Assembly (NCBI GenBank): GCA_030248135.1
Contig: JASANC010003281.1
Span: forward strand, 1 to 64,000
DNA: 64,000 nt
Reading direction: 5' to 3'
DNA from: Theristus sp. LFF4_11
Lineage: Eukaryota; Nematoda; Chromadorea; Monhysterida; Xyalidae
Position 1 is the stretch's first letter. Each line of letters starts with the position of its first letter. The position numbers and the translations under genes are program-made. Shown here one piece after another: positions 10,546-23,600 of the stretch. Below the pieces are notes generated by a model. The model was not told where the DNA came from and ran no database searches. It saw only the letters and a program-made list of their open reading frames with translations.

Positions 10546-10869
10546 GATATTGCAGTGGTACGCCGATCTGCTACCGCACGGAGGCTGGTCGGACCACTTT
10601 TGCCCCGATTACTGAGCTGAATCCAAAAAAAGCATAATCGAAACTCCCCAGAGTTCTGTGTTCAACTGGTTTTCTTTGGTGTCGTTTTTTGGTCTAAAAA
10701 CCGATTTCGCGATTTGATTCACGAATGTACATTTGTTAAAACCGACCGCCAAAAAAACTGCTTGCCGAATACGCTTCTCTTCACGTGTGCTGCTCTATCT
10801 AGATACATGGCGTTCATTTCGCCTTTTTCTTGTACAGGATTTTTTTACCAAAAAATACACATTCTTTAG

Positions 10870-11023
10870 ACAGGTGGCCGCATTAGAGGAGATGTGTCTG
10901 CCATACTGGAAAGAGTTAGCGCTGGATTGTTTACTCGATGAGCGATTGGTCAGAGAATTGTCAATCATTATGGGTGCACGGTTTACGGACCACCACAAGG
11001 AAATAATTCAGAAGATGTACTGA
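10870..11023 (+). CDS. Terminal exon of small cysteine protein (unit II)
   Basis: Counterpart of 5602-5776 with the same TTCTTTAG acceptor. It shares EMCLPYW and LLDERLVREL and then differs at the very C-terminus (FTDHHKEIIQKMY, then stop). The two copies diverge at about one residue in four, without internal stops over roughly 45 aligned codons. It is probably the last exon of the gene whose first exon is at 8194-8445, but the joining introns were not proven. Confidence 0.5.
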
Positions 11024-11089
11024 CGAAACAGTATCATGAAGAAACAGCTCTGACAAACGACAAGACGTTACTAATTTTTTATTAATGGT

Positions 11090-11866
11090 ATCCTTTATTT
11101 TGGTCCCGAGACTTAATGCGCGCATAGATGGGTAAACAGTTTCAGGCATTACGCGGGAATTCAAAATTGGCAGAGTGATCCGAATGCCCTAAATAGGGCC
11201 GAGTCACTTAGGCGATTTTGAATTGCCACATACATAACGATTGAAACTAGTTTCCTTTCTACGTCTGCAAACGCATTCAGTCGCAGAACTTAAAAAAATT
11301 GCTATACTAATTACTATTTTCGATTTTACCGTTTTTTCTGCCGCTTTATATTATCATTGCATTGTAACCGTACAACTGATGCAAATAATCGCGACTCCAT
11401 ATAGTGGCATATACGGAAGAATTTCGATTTCACCGTCTGTGTGATTTTTTTGTTTATTCATGAATTACCCTACTAATCGATCATCTTATGTTTGTGATTA
11501 TCACCTTTTTTATTTCTGACGATCAGACTGAAGGTATGGCCGGACACTCCGGAAAAGTGCCAGGAAATGCCAATAATTATGAAATATACCAAACGTTCAT
11601 GAGGTGGAGAACAACGAATGAATGGTAAACACAGTTTCGCTAAAACTACAAAACAGCGTGTTATTGACAACACAAATCATGTCGAAACAGAGCTGGCAAT
11701 TCAAGGAACCATCCAAATCACATTGTTTTTGGTCAACCAATAAGCCCAGAGCGAAATCAGCCGAGTGTTTTGGAAAATAGAGCAGATACACGACAAAAAC
11801 ACGCATTGTATATTATACGATCATCGAGAGCTTGCAAAACCATTACAATAAGAGCCGCGCTAGAAA
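11090..11866. other. No gene recognised
   Basis: AT-rich spacer after unit II. Open frames on both strands are short and without known motifs. No RNA gene seen. Confidence 0.4.
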
Positions 11867-11867
11867 C

Positions 11868-12042
11868 AGGTGCCCGAACGGGTGTCCGGAGTCATATCCG
11901 TCAATGTCCCGCGTGGCGTTCCGGAATAAAAAATGACAACACACCGAGCAAACTCGGCGTTTTTTTGACACAACTTTTTGGACACATTTTTTTCGACACC
12001 ACGCAGGACACCCGAGCGGACAGCACACCGGACACCTTTTCA
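11868..12042. mobile_element. GTGTCC-ended foldback element, copy 3
   Basis: The left end GGTGCCCGAACGGGTGTCCG and the right end CGGACAGCACACCGGACACC are inverted relatives. The interior is T-rich with opposed CGAG/CTCG blocks. It lies directly before a TA-type MITE. Confidence 0.6.
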
Positions 12043-12053
12043 GCGTAACTTTA

Positions 12054-12215
12054 CAGCCGAACTCTTAAATTATAACCAATCAACTGATTGGTCGGTTATG
12101 CGTTCTGCACAGACCATTGCTGCGGTGGCGCTGTCCTCCTGCACAGAGCGCATGCACTCACGTGACCACCAAACCAACCAATCAGCTGATTGCCTAGAAT
12201 TTCCGCGTTCGACTG
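12054..12215. mobile_element. CAGTCGAAC-type MITE, complete
   Basis: The left end CAGCCGAACTCTTAAATTATA and right end GCGTTCGACTG are flanked by TA (12052-12053, 12216-12217). Between them are inverted arms with CAACTGATTGGT and CCAATCAGCTGATTG. TA duplication indicates Tc1/mariner-type movement; no transposase inside. Confidence 0.85.
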
Positions 12216-12329
12216 TACTGATTGTGTTCAACAAAGCCAACCCTTTCAATGAAAAAAATCAAATCATCACACACCACACGCCCAAATAAACAACAAAAAA
12301 TCAAACCACCCGAACCGCGCCACGAACAA

Positions 12330-13500
12330 TCACAGACCGACGATCACCTGATCCGGCCGGAACAGCGGCTGACAGAACGGCGCCGCCGCCGCCACGGACA
12401 CGAAGAAGCAGGACGCAAAGACGCCGGCGCCGAGGCAGACGACCAGCACGCCAACGAACACGATCAGACGCGCTGCGTTCGCGGCGCCGTCCAGTTTGTG
12501 CACAGCCAGCCGACACAGCGTCGCCCAGGCGACCGTCGCGATCATGAACGCCAGCTCGCGGCCCTCCTGCAGGTCGCCGCCGCGCCAGATGTACGCTGCC
12601 GAGGCGGCCTCGCGCAGTACCCAACTGTACAGTATGTAGAATTGGGTAGTTTTTTGGTCCGGACCTACATGTTTGGCAGGCGCACCGGTTTGCGCAGTAT
12701 CCAGCTGTAGAATTGGGTAGATTTTTTTGGTCCGGACCCGGACCTACAGGTTTGGCAGGCGCATCGGTTTGCGCAGTACCCAGCTGTAGAATTGGGGGTG
12801 GGTTTTTTTCGGTCCGGACCCGGACCTACATGTTTGGCAGGCGCGTCGGTTTGAGAGGTTTTTTTCGTACACTGACAATTTGTCGAACCAAGTGCAGATT
12901 ATCGATTTTCACTGGAGCTAAGCTACTCTATAAAGAATTTCCAGTTTTCACGCTTTTTTATGGGCACGATTGTTGGTAGGCAAGCACACTGAAAATCAAT
13001 AGTCAATTTTACCGTGCTAACTCGGCGGGAATCGTATCCAGAAAAAAAACCAGTGAAAACTGGAATAATTCCTCACAGAACAGGGGTTAGCGGCGCAACG
13101 AACACCGCTAGTCGACACACTTCACCAGCAGCGTACAATCCGCCCTCTCCCATCGGACGGACACTCACGTCGTATAGCAGACGTACGCGACGCCGGCGAC
13201 GACGGCCAACGCGCACAGGTATCGCCAGGCCGGTCGTCGCGTCGCGTTCGGTCGTACGGCGACGCCAAGGGCGACCAACGATCCGACGGCGTACACCGGC
13301 ACCCAGATCCACCAGTCCGCATCGGTCGTGATCAGAATCGAAGCGCGCGCCGTCATCAGCACTGCTGCGAGCACATTCATGAATCGCCACACGGCGCCGT
13401 GCTCCGAGGGTGACGCGTTGCTGTGCTGCTGTTGTTGCTGTTTTGTTCGATCGCCGTCCGAACGTTTCGACGGTGATGGTGATTTGCTTTTCGACGGCAT
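12330..13500 (-). CDS. TMEM220: TMEM220-like four-helix membrane protein
   Basis: Two exons on the minus strand: 13169-13500 (ATG at 13500) and 12330-12624 (TGA at 12332-12330). They are joined in phase 2 at ACGAC|GTGAGT and TGTACAG. The product is 208 residues; human TMEM220 is about 160. The first 35 or so residues are a Lys/Ser/Gln-rich extension. Hydrophobic segments lie at roughly 40-60, 65-85, 92-110 and 143-190. Family hallmarks are visible: ADWWIWVPVYAVGSLVAL matches the conserved aspartate-tryptophan-VVVY block, and LQEGRELAFMIATVAW matches the EEGRELSG block before the third helix. TMEM220 has no established molecular function. Its start lies 1.15 kb from the ZC3H13 start, in divergent orientation, so a shared promoter region is possible. 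Confidence 0.92.
12612..12855. repeat. About 80-bp tandem repeat inside TMEM220 intron
   Basis: Three units, each with GGTCCGGACC and TTTGGCAGGCGC followed by GGTTTGCGCAGTACCCAGCTGTAGAATTGGG. The first unit overlaps the true splice acceptor of TMEM220 exon 2, so the others duplicate an acceptor-like CTACAG|CTGGGTACTGCGC on the minus strand. Confidence 0.85.
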
Positions 13501-14648
13501 TGTTACTGTTTCTTCTTGTTGTTGTTGGTTGAGCGAGTGTTTCTTGTGACGTTTTTGACTTTGTGAATGCTAAGTGGTGAGCGTGCACGTTGACCTGACA
13601 TGTCAATATAGTGTGTCAAACATTTTAAGGGCACATACATCGCTAATAAAGACGTTAAAAATGCGTTTACGAATAAATAGCGCTGGCAACAATGGACAGG
13701 TCCCTTTTGCGTTCACGAAGAAGTTTATTCGGCGCCAATTTATTTATGCAGTTTTAGGCCGGAGGGAATTCTCATGAATGCACATTCACATGAATGAATG
13801 AATGACACGCACCGCAAAAAACTATACGATTTGTGGCGAAGTTTTAAAAAGTTTTTAAAGTGGGAACTTCTGTGTCTGTACTGGCATGCCGCAAGACAAA
13901 TCAGGTTGTTGCTTGTCAACGGCTGATCAAATACAGTATTGAAATGAAACCGAACATGAAGTGAAACAGAACATGAACGACAAAACAGTAAACACTTGGG
14001 ATAAAAGCATGGCTCACACTAAGATGAGAGAAGTACGCTGCATATCGAATATTGACAGATATGATGATAATGTTGAAGAATTGTGTGTAGTTCCTCTAGC
14101 AGCAGACGAGACGCAACGAACAACGATAACAAAAAAACGCTCTCTTCTCCAAAAACGCGCATCTGTGGAAGGGTGATCGACCTTGCAGCAACAATGCAGA
14201 CACGTCGAAAACAGCAGTACGGTTTGGTAACGTAAGGTTTTATGCATCAGTTACTCTGTTTTCCTGTGAATCCAAACAACAACAACAACAACAGGCGCAG
14301 AATGTTGTGTATGTTTCGCACTGTGAAACATCTCTCATTTTCTGCGTGTCATGCCAACAACACGGGAAACCACCCAGCTCTGAAGTGTATACGCAATACG
14401 CAGTATGGTCGATTTCTAGCGACGCACTTAAACGAAAGCTGCTTCTTGCTCCACACTCAATCGTCCACACGTGTCTTCTCTACAAATCAATTTCCACACG
14501 TTTCCAGACCTTAATTGGTGGTTTTGATAAAAGTTGTGCGACTTTCACAAACGATTGCTATGTAATTACACATTTTTTTCAGGACAGAAATAACCCCAAA
14601 AAAAAAAATTCACCAGGGAAAAACTTTGCGAGAAAAAAAGGTGGAACA
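13501..14648. promoter_or_regulatory. Divergent intergenic region TMEM220/ZC3H13
   Basis: 1.15 kb between two head-to-head starts. It contains a short GAATGAATGAATGA run near 13790 and an (AAC)n run near 14276, but no convincing gene. I could not identify specific promoter elements. The role is inferred from gene orientation only. Confidence 0.35.
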
Positions 14649-17600
14649 ATGTCGGACCGACCGAGACACAAGCCGATTCAGCCGCCGAGTCCGAATAATC
14701 GCGCCAGTAGCAGTCGATCGTCGGGCAGAGATCCCGGCGGCGGTGGACAGTCCAAGTTGAAGCCAAGTGTTTTTCGTCGGCTTGGAAGCGGCAGCAGCAG
14801 CAGAGAGGTGAGCGGCAAGAGCGTTCTGGAAAAAAAGCTGTGCTGTTTGTACTGGTATCTTTGTACAGTTCACAAAGTCTCCGTTTGTGCAATACAAGTT
14901 CGCTGTTTGCGGTTTCGCCAGGTAGACGCATACCGCATACTTAGAAAACAAAGTTCACAAACGCGCATACTGCATTATTGGATCCTGATAAGCTGATTTT
15001 GGGGTGTCGTGTACCATACCATTACCAGTGCTTCATAGAGCAAATTAGCCACTATGTGAACCTCGGGCAATAAATAATGTTCTCATCTTCAGTTGCTCTG
15101 AATATTTCCATAACAGATTGAAAATTTCGAATCCTGCGTCTGAATAAAACTGAACTAAACTCTGTAAATCATGGCCAATATCGGCGATTGGCTGCTATTG
15201 AATTGAGCTCACTGATTGGTCTAACCAGTTCCATCACCTTACCGCAGATGCTGCAGTAATGAGCAACGACTCCATGCAGCACACGCAATATATGATTCAA
15301 TAGCCAGACTGCACAAATTGCGCACATGGCTATACAGTTCCGACCGTGTCCACAACTTTCCACAGTGTCCATCCACAAATTTCCATTTCCACAAATCAAT
15401 TTTCCAGCGCACCAGCAAACCACGCTCATCACTGACAGCGACGCTTAGCAATCGTCCATCGACGAATAATCGCCGACGCGCCGCAGCAGCACCGCCGCAG
15501 CGCGAAGGTCGCGAGATCTGTCGTCGGTTCATGTTCAAGGGACAATGTCCGTTCGGCAACGACTGCATCCATCTGCACATCAGACGCACCGGCGACACGC
15601 GCGGTCTCCAAACGCAATCGTTGAGCTTCAATCGAAATCGACGCGACAATGTCGCCAGTCGAACGAACGACCACCAACAACAACAGTCGCGACGGTCGAC
15701 GTTCGCCAGTAGTCGCCGCGATCATCGGGCTGACAGGCGGAATGAGAATCGATCCGCCGAAACGTCGGCGGCGTCGTTGCAACGCGAGAAACAACGCAAG
15801 GTCGAGATCTACGACGACGATGCGCTCGTCGTTCACTCGAACTCGAGTGCGTGCACGTTTGTCGGCTTAAATGGTTTTAATGGTTTTAAATGTTGAATGG
15901 TTTTAAGTTGGCTAACTTTGTCTATGACGGATTCATATACAGGCATACAGTCTATCTCGCTAATATATGCAACTAGCTAATTGGTTGGTCATAGCAATTC
16001 TCAGAGCTGATTGGTTAGTCATGAGCAACTCTCAGCGCTGATTGGTTCGTCATGAAAAATTCTCAGCGCTGATTGGTTGGTCATTACGTCATGTTGCATA
16101 TATTTTCCAGATGGACTGTACATACACCTGACATTGTTTCATATTAGTATTTCGTAATATAAACGGTCGACTATTCAGTAACTAGTAATTAGTCAGTTAG
16201 TAATTCACGGACACAACACCAATCCGTCACAGGTTACTCTACAAGTGTCGAAGCACGCGCTCAATCTCGTTGAAGCCAGCTTTCATAGCGAACTCATTTG
16301 AACGTTAAAATGGACAGTACAGCTTTTTTCGTGTAAGTAAATTTGACAAACGATTAATTCATCACTCCAGGTAACGCTCAACTGAAACAACCGAATACTT
16401 ACGCCTCCAGTCGCAAGCGGACGCACACCGAAACTGAGGATGATCGACGATCGCCAGTTGAGCCGGACGATCGAGGGGCGAAACACCGACGACAGGAGCA
16501 CCATCAAGAATCGTACGAACACGATCCATCGGCCGGAAATGACCGGAACCAGGGGGAAACAGCAGAAGCGAAAGTGCGCGAGTCATCGAAAGACGGCCGT
16601 GATGAAGATGAGGACGAACATTTGATGGAGAAACGACAAAAACTGCGACGCCAACTCGAACAATTGGACAATGGTCGACGCCGGTCGGTCAGGGAGAACA
16701 GCACGGAAAATGAGGTAAAGTGGGTAAAAGTGCTTGGTTGAAAACCGTGCATTTTGTTTCCACACGTTCTTTCAATCTAATGGGGCACGCACAGTCTCAA
16801 ACGAACACATAAACGTCATCAAGCACGGCAGTGTGTTTTCTGTCGCCCACCAATTGCTAGTGACCGTGCAACATTGGACAAAGAAACACAAGATGAAGAA
16901 AGTGCGTGGTCTGTAGACAGTTGCACGTTTTCAGCGATGTCAGCGGTTAGCTGGAGTTCATCTTTATTTTCATGCAAAAAGAATACAATGTTGCACTTGC
17001 ACGAATGTCATAAAAAATCTCGCAGTTTTTCCAGGAAATCACCGTTGACCTCCCTCAAGATCAGTCGTCCGACGGCGAGGCGAACTCAACGGCGACAACT
17101 CCGGTCTACGATCGCGACCAATCGACGCACAGCAATCAGTCGCAATCATCGCCTGAGAAGCGCCAGTCACGACTGGAGCAGATAGTGAGTTTCCATCCGT
17201 TTTGTTGGATATCGCGACAAAAGCAGATGGCCCAGTTTTTACCATTTAGTAATAGTTCTCATCAGCATTTTCTTATTTCCACAAAATGGGAAAGACTTTG
17301 CGGGTTGTGAAACTGATTTATCCCTTATATCAACAGGAAATCAATGAGAAACGCTCCGACGGCCACCAGGACAGCAGCGACGGCGTGGACGACGACGAAG
17401 ACGAGGAAGAGGAGGACGATGACGCAGTTTCAGAGCCGACCCCTCCACGTCGTACTCTGTCATCGACCGTGAAACCGGTGGTGATAAAACCGGAAGCTTC
17501 ACGTGAACTACCGGGGAAACACGACAAGGAGCCGAAAGAGCCGAGTCGCCATCATCATCACCATCATCATCATCATCGTGTCAGTGACGATCGTCGTCAA

Positions 17601-20600
17601 CAACGAGCGAAGAAAACAGCAGAATCAGACGAGGAAGAAACTCGCGTGACACAATCGGATCAACGGAGTTATCGGCAAGAGAAACGAGAAGAACGACCGG
17701 AAAGCAAACAACGGGACAAGGAAGCGCTTTCCAGTAATGACCATCACCACCGTTCGAAGCATGATCACCGTGACAAGCATTCGGAAGAGCAGTCCGGGAA
17801 ATCGCACCGCGAACTCGGTGCAAAGGATCGAGAGAGGACTCAAGAGAGGATCAACCGCGATATCAGTGCGGAACGGCCGCATCATGAGCTCCACCACCGT
17901 CACAAGCACAGCAGCAAGCATTCGGCGGACAGAGATTACAAACAGGCAGGATGGAAATGTGTTTCATATTGATTTGGTTGGATTGGTCAGGTTATCGGCA
18001 CAATTTGATAATAAGACACTGTTGTTGTTGTTTTATTCATGTGAGCATGTTTATTACTGTTTTATTACTGTTGTTTATTACAACTGCGTCAGGCGGGCTG
18101 CGTTTCTCGCCTATTTCCGGGACAGGAATGCTCGCTCGGACGCTGGCGCACAGTAGCTAGCAGTCTTAAACTAATACGTCATTTATTCCAGCAAGACACA
18201 TCAGCGGAGCGCGCCAGCAGCAGCCAACAGCGACGAATCCGAGAACACGACGACGCCTCGCTAGAAAAAGAGCGAACGAGCGACCGCGATGGGGAGGACG
18301 TACGAAATCGAACTCGCCAACCGAAAGGCCCACGAACACCGGAGGCGCCGCCGCCTCCCGATCTGGACGATGAGCCCGACGACAGACGTGAGTCACGAAG
18401 AAAAGACGTTGAGGACGACGGAAGACGGCGACATCGCGATGATCGCAGCTTTTCGGCGCGAGCACGTGAACAAAAAACTGATAAACGTCCGAAGGAAGAG
18501 CAAGGTGAACAACTTTTTTCAGTCACATCAAAAATTCTGAGCAACAAACGCAGTAATTAAGCCCGGCACACGGCACGTCACGTCTCTGTTTTAGCCATCA
18601 TTTGTTTTTGGCTAGCATGAATTATGCCTTATGGCAGCAACTAAAAGCCACCATTTCTGTTTCAGACAAGCCCAGCAAAATTGATACGCGAGATAGTCGA
18701 TCGAAGTACAAGTACACAACAAAAGAAGACGCGGCCGACCAGAACCGAAAGCCCTCTGCTGAACGCAGCCACCGACGAGAGGAACCGTCAGCGAATTCAG
18801 CAGTAGCGGCAACAACAACAACAACAGCAACCGACCACCGTGACCATCGGTACCAATATCGTCGACATCCCTCGAAAGAGAAAGCGCCTCGTACGCCGCC
18901 GCCACCACCACCAAAGTACAACGACAAAGTTGAAGAAAAACCAAAAGGAGAGAGAGACGATCATCGATCAAAACTGGATAAGCGAGAACGAGAATCACAC
19001 GAGAGCCGCGACGACCGACTTGCGAAACATGACAGGGAACGAGACAGAGTGCAGTCGCCAATGAAGGCGGCACGGGACGGGGACCGTGACAGATACGAGA
19101 GAGTGGATGACAAAGAGAGACGTCGTCGAGACGATCAGACGAAAGAACAACGTCACCATCGCGATGATCGCGCGTCCGCCGGCAGGGATTCGGATCGAGC
19201 TGAAAAATACCACCGAGACAGTAGACGGGATGAGCAGCAGTCGACCTCGACAAGGTGTGTCGACACAAAAATCTTGGAACATAGTCTTTCGAATTAAGAA
19301 CACCGTTCAAACACAACGTCGCTGATTCGATTCAAGCAAAAACTCAAAAACTCACTTTCAGGAACAATCTGGACCGGGATCAACGACGCGACGACTCGTT
19401 GTCGTACGAGCAACGTTATCGCTCTCGACAACGTATCGATGAGAAGTTTGAAGACACCAAATCATCGCGTGATGTTTCCCGCGGTGGAGCCACCGTTGGA
19501 GACAGCGACCAACTCCGTAGCAGTTCGCGTGCGAGTCACAGATCGGCCAGTTCCGGCGGTCGACGAACGCATTCGCAACATCGTGGTGGCCGAAAACCTG
19601 AAAAAGAACAATCGGAACAAGCAGCGACAACGACGTCACAGTCAAAACAAAAGCAACGTCACAGTCCAACAAAATCCGAAAAAAGTGGAGGCGCCGTAGA
19701 ACAACCGTCCCCGCAAAGTGCTTCGAAAACTTCAAGCAAAAAGAACGATTTTTCGAGATTATCAATCGCGAAGGAGATCGAAGCTGAAACTGAAGGTGAG
19801 GTCGTGAAACATTTTTTACCGTTCTTTTTTTTGAAAGTTCATGCGCGCGAAACGTTGGATGGTCTTGAAACGAAAAACGAATTGTCGCCCTCCCTCTAGT
19901 CATCGTTGTTTGTTATAAAGTGGGTTTGAATTGGAAACTCAAACGGAAGAATTTTCAAAACGGAAATCCAAATCCAAGTATTTTTGTGCACCTAACAAAT
20001 GTGTGACGCTCTGAAAACAGATTGAACAAACACCTCTTTTTATCTTCCGTCACAAAAGAAAGAAACAAACAGAGAATGAGTGAAAAACGCGAAGATCGCG
20101 TCAATATTAAGAAAAAGGCAAGAACGCTGCAGCAGCAGCCTGATCGCATAAAAGCTGCGGCGTCCGTTCATCATTCCACTGTCGGTCATCTTCATCGGCA
20201 GGATCGGGATCTACGGCACTATTTGCTCGATCGTGCACTCGATCTCGATCTTGACACGAACACTCGTATTCGTCCTCCTCCACCGTTCGAACGCGGTCGC
20301 GGCGGCGGCGTGGATCGACGGATTTCATGGCATTCCTCGTGTCGCAGTCGTCGTCGCCATCAGCAACCACAACACTTGAAAACGGAATTGGGGTTTTTCA
20401 AACGTGTTTGCGTTTTTTTTCGGTCAATCCAAAAAATCATCAATCAAAAGAAACCTCGTTGACGTGGGTGGAACTAGAGATGTAAGGGTCAAAAAAAATT
20501 TTTTTTGAATTTTTTTAAAAAAAAAAGTAAAAAAAAATGAGCATTTTTTTTATTTTTTTTATTAAAAATTTTTGAAATTTTTTCTTTAATGTGCCCTGAA

Positions 20601-23600
20601 AATGCCGTTTTTGGCATAATTTTTCGAAAGTTCAACAAAAATTTTCTTTGACTTTACCTTGTCACTTAGTCTTCAACGCTGCAGGTGGTATTCTGGATTG
20701 ATTTATCGACTGTTTTCAGCCTTGGTGAGTGATGATCGACTCGCGCATTGAAGTACTTGAGCGTCGCAAAGGCTAGTTCAACAAATTCCGATGTCGCTAA
20801 GGTGAGATAGAAGCAGAGAACTCACATTTACGCATCGTTTTTCAGGATCTCGAAAGGTGGAAATTGCACTGTCTGCCACTGCAAGCGTAACTTCGTTGGT
20901 TGCTCGTTGCTGTTTCGCCTCGTGTCGTCAGCATGATCACACCGGTTTGTTGTGGAACTTGTTTCCATGTTATTTGAGGTGAATTGAGAGGCAAAACACG
21001 AGACGTGATGTCGTCGGTGGGAAAATGGGGTCGCCGAAACCAAGTCTGAAATTTTCACCCTCCTCCCATATGAGTGGGGGTCATATGGTAAGTCGGTGGC
21101 TCCTCAGATGGTGATATTCGGACTCCCTGAAAAATTCTGAACAACTTTCATTTAAAAAAAAAAATTTAAAAAAAAAATTTTTTTTTTAAAAAGAAAAAAA
21201 TAGAAAATTTTTTTTTTCTTGACATCTCTAGGTGGAACGGTGATAGAGTTCTTGATCGATTGATGATTTGTCAAAATCTCGGAAGACGTTTGAAAAACCA
21301 CACCTCGCAGTTTGTCGGACAGCGCGACAGAGAATCCAAGAAACCGATTCGTGGTCGAACGTTTTACATCGACAGCAACAAGCGAACGAGAACTTCGAAG
21401 AGTCACTTCCAACAACAACAACAACAACACCTGTCGTCGTCGTCGTCGACCTCGACGTCGTGTCGATTGTCATCTGCAAATGGCAGCAAAAACGGCAGAG
21501 AGGGCGAGACAAGCAGAAAAGCTCACCGCTCAACAACAATGACGACGACGACGATGCGTCATGTCTCCATTTCGCAGTGCTCGTCCGCCAACTCGCGTAG
21601 TGGTGGCACGTCAAGCAGCAAAGAAAACAATGCTGAAAACAAGAGCAACAACAGCAAACCGAAAACCATGAACGCAAAGATCCTCCGAAGCACGGTGATG
21701 CGCGTGGTGGTGCCGTGCAAAGGTGCAGCGAATGAAATGAAAAAAAACGAAAAAAACATACAGACGAACTCTAAATCAGAGGGAATCAGCTGATTCGTTG
21801 GTGATTACGGTGTGCATGCTTTCTGTGCAAACCAAACTCCGCCTCCACGGCACATAAAGCATGCATGTACCGTAATCACCAATCAATCAGCTGATTCCCC
21901 ATAAATCAGAGTTCGACTGACAGTTTGTGAAACTGACAAAAAAATCGTGAAACTGACCTCTTCCACCGTTTTTGTTCAGATGCCGTTCTCGAGCAGTCGG
22001 ACGATTCGGCGGAGAAACGCGCGGTCGCCGCCGTCTCCGCAGCAATCACGAGCAACAAAGAGCGACAGACGTCGGCATCGGAGAAGCTGGTGACGAAAGA
22101 GAGAGTCGACGCGAAAGACAGCAAAAGTGGAAAGTCGCGCGAGTTGATCCCGGGCATGGACTATTCGGAGGCGGACATGCTGGTGGACGTCAGTGACGAA
22201 GAGGACGGCGGCGATGGGGGGCGCGCTGCCGCTTCAGGTGGGATCGATCGATTGATTGATTATAAAAGATTCGAATGTTACTTGATGAAGGGTTTCCTAG
22301 ACTTGAACGGTGTCTTGTTTGAACAGCTGATTCGCTGCATAAGAACTCAGCTCACTGATTAGTTCGACGATGACGGTGCAGCTTTACAATTGCAGTGTTG
22401 ACAGCTTGGTATCGATTGTGCGCGAAATGCGAACTTTTCCAAAACCAGAATTCCCTGAATTGTTGTTCAGCACTCTGATTGGCTGCATGTCCTAGAACAT
22501 GAAGGACCAGTAACAAACAAGGAAGTTCTATTAAACGTAACCTTATCATCCTCATATTTGTTCCAAACTTGCTCCCGTCTGATCAGACGCGCAAGCAAAC
22601 GCGAAATGCTGTTCGTTGTGTGGTGCCGCAACAATTTCGTGTTTCGTTGGCCGACAATAGACTTTTTTCGCCAAAACCTTTTCTCGCTCTTGCAGAACTC
22701 GACTGGGAGGCGTTGTTGCGCGCGAGCAAGCCGCCAGTGGAGCGTCGTTCCAGCGTTCGCCAGCGATTTGCGTTGAACAACTTTCTGCGAACGTTACCGT
22801 TGGCTGGTAGACATTTGTCCGCCGAAATGCAACGTCGAATCGTCGATGTATGCAATAATGACACGGAAGGTGTGGCGGTGGGATGTTGTGCTCGCTCAGA
22901 GAAGGGTCGAACGAATATTTTAGCTGGTTGGACCTTTGCAGTTTCGCAAGAAAACCACGTTGCGAGACGTGTGTTGGACGTGAAAATTGGACACAATAGA
23001 ACACTCTGTGTTGTCATGAATGTGGTGAATTGTCTGGAGCATAGTGAGTGGAGCCCAAGTGTCGCATCATTTCTCATCCAGAGGCAACAGATGGTCTGTT
23101 GTTGTCAACAAGAATGGCACTTGACAGCATTCGCATTTCCGCCAACGTGGTCAACAAACAGTCCAAATCAATCAAAACGTGCGCCTATCCTGTAGTCCTA
23201 ACACAACCAAAATAGAACAACAGTGATGCATGAGTGTTTCGAAATTAGGTGCAGCCACTCAACGTGCACGGTTTTCTCATCAGTGCACGCCCCAAGCGAA
23301 GCGGATCAGCTGATCCCGAGCTGCTCTTCTATCCATCCGGTTGACGTTCCTCATTTTCTTCTCGCAAACTCGCAGACGGCATACAGCCGCAGTCGCGTGA
23401 TTTCACGTTGTCCGTCGACGGCAGCGCCGTGCGGCAGTACAGCGCCTGGCAGCGGCGGCAAGCGGCAGTCGAGGCACGCGCGCGTTTGTGTGCGACGAAT
23501 CGAATACTGGCCGCGAGGGAGGATCTGCGAGTGAGACGGGCGCTCTGTGGATTGGCGGCGGAGGTGCGCTACGCTCTTACGGGGGTGCTGGTTTTTACGT

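Larger units (their letters stand above)
6785..11085 (+). repeat. Segmental duplication, unit II
   Basis: Second copy of the block at 965-5835, in direct orientation. It keeps a region (about 7530-8385) that unit I lacks, including the only module beginning with a signal-peptide-like sequence. One transposon (9661-10111) has inserted here and not at the matching place in unit I. The copies differ by many substitutions and small indels, so the duplication is not recent. Confidence 0.75.

Noticed and set aside
12222..12710. Plus-strand frame of 162 codons over TMEM220 exon 2
   Set aside because: It is antisense to the phased TMEM220 exon with four-helix family hallmarks, and runs into the tandem repeat.
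18612..19316. Minus-strand frame of 234 codons opposite ZC3H13 exon 7
   Set aside because: It mirrors the Arg/Asp-rich coding strand, has no motif of its own, and crosses the gene's splice sites.
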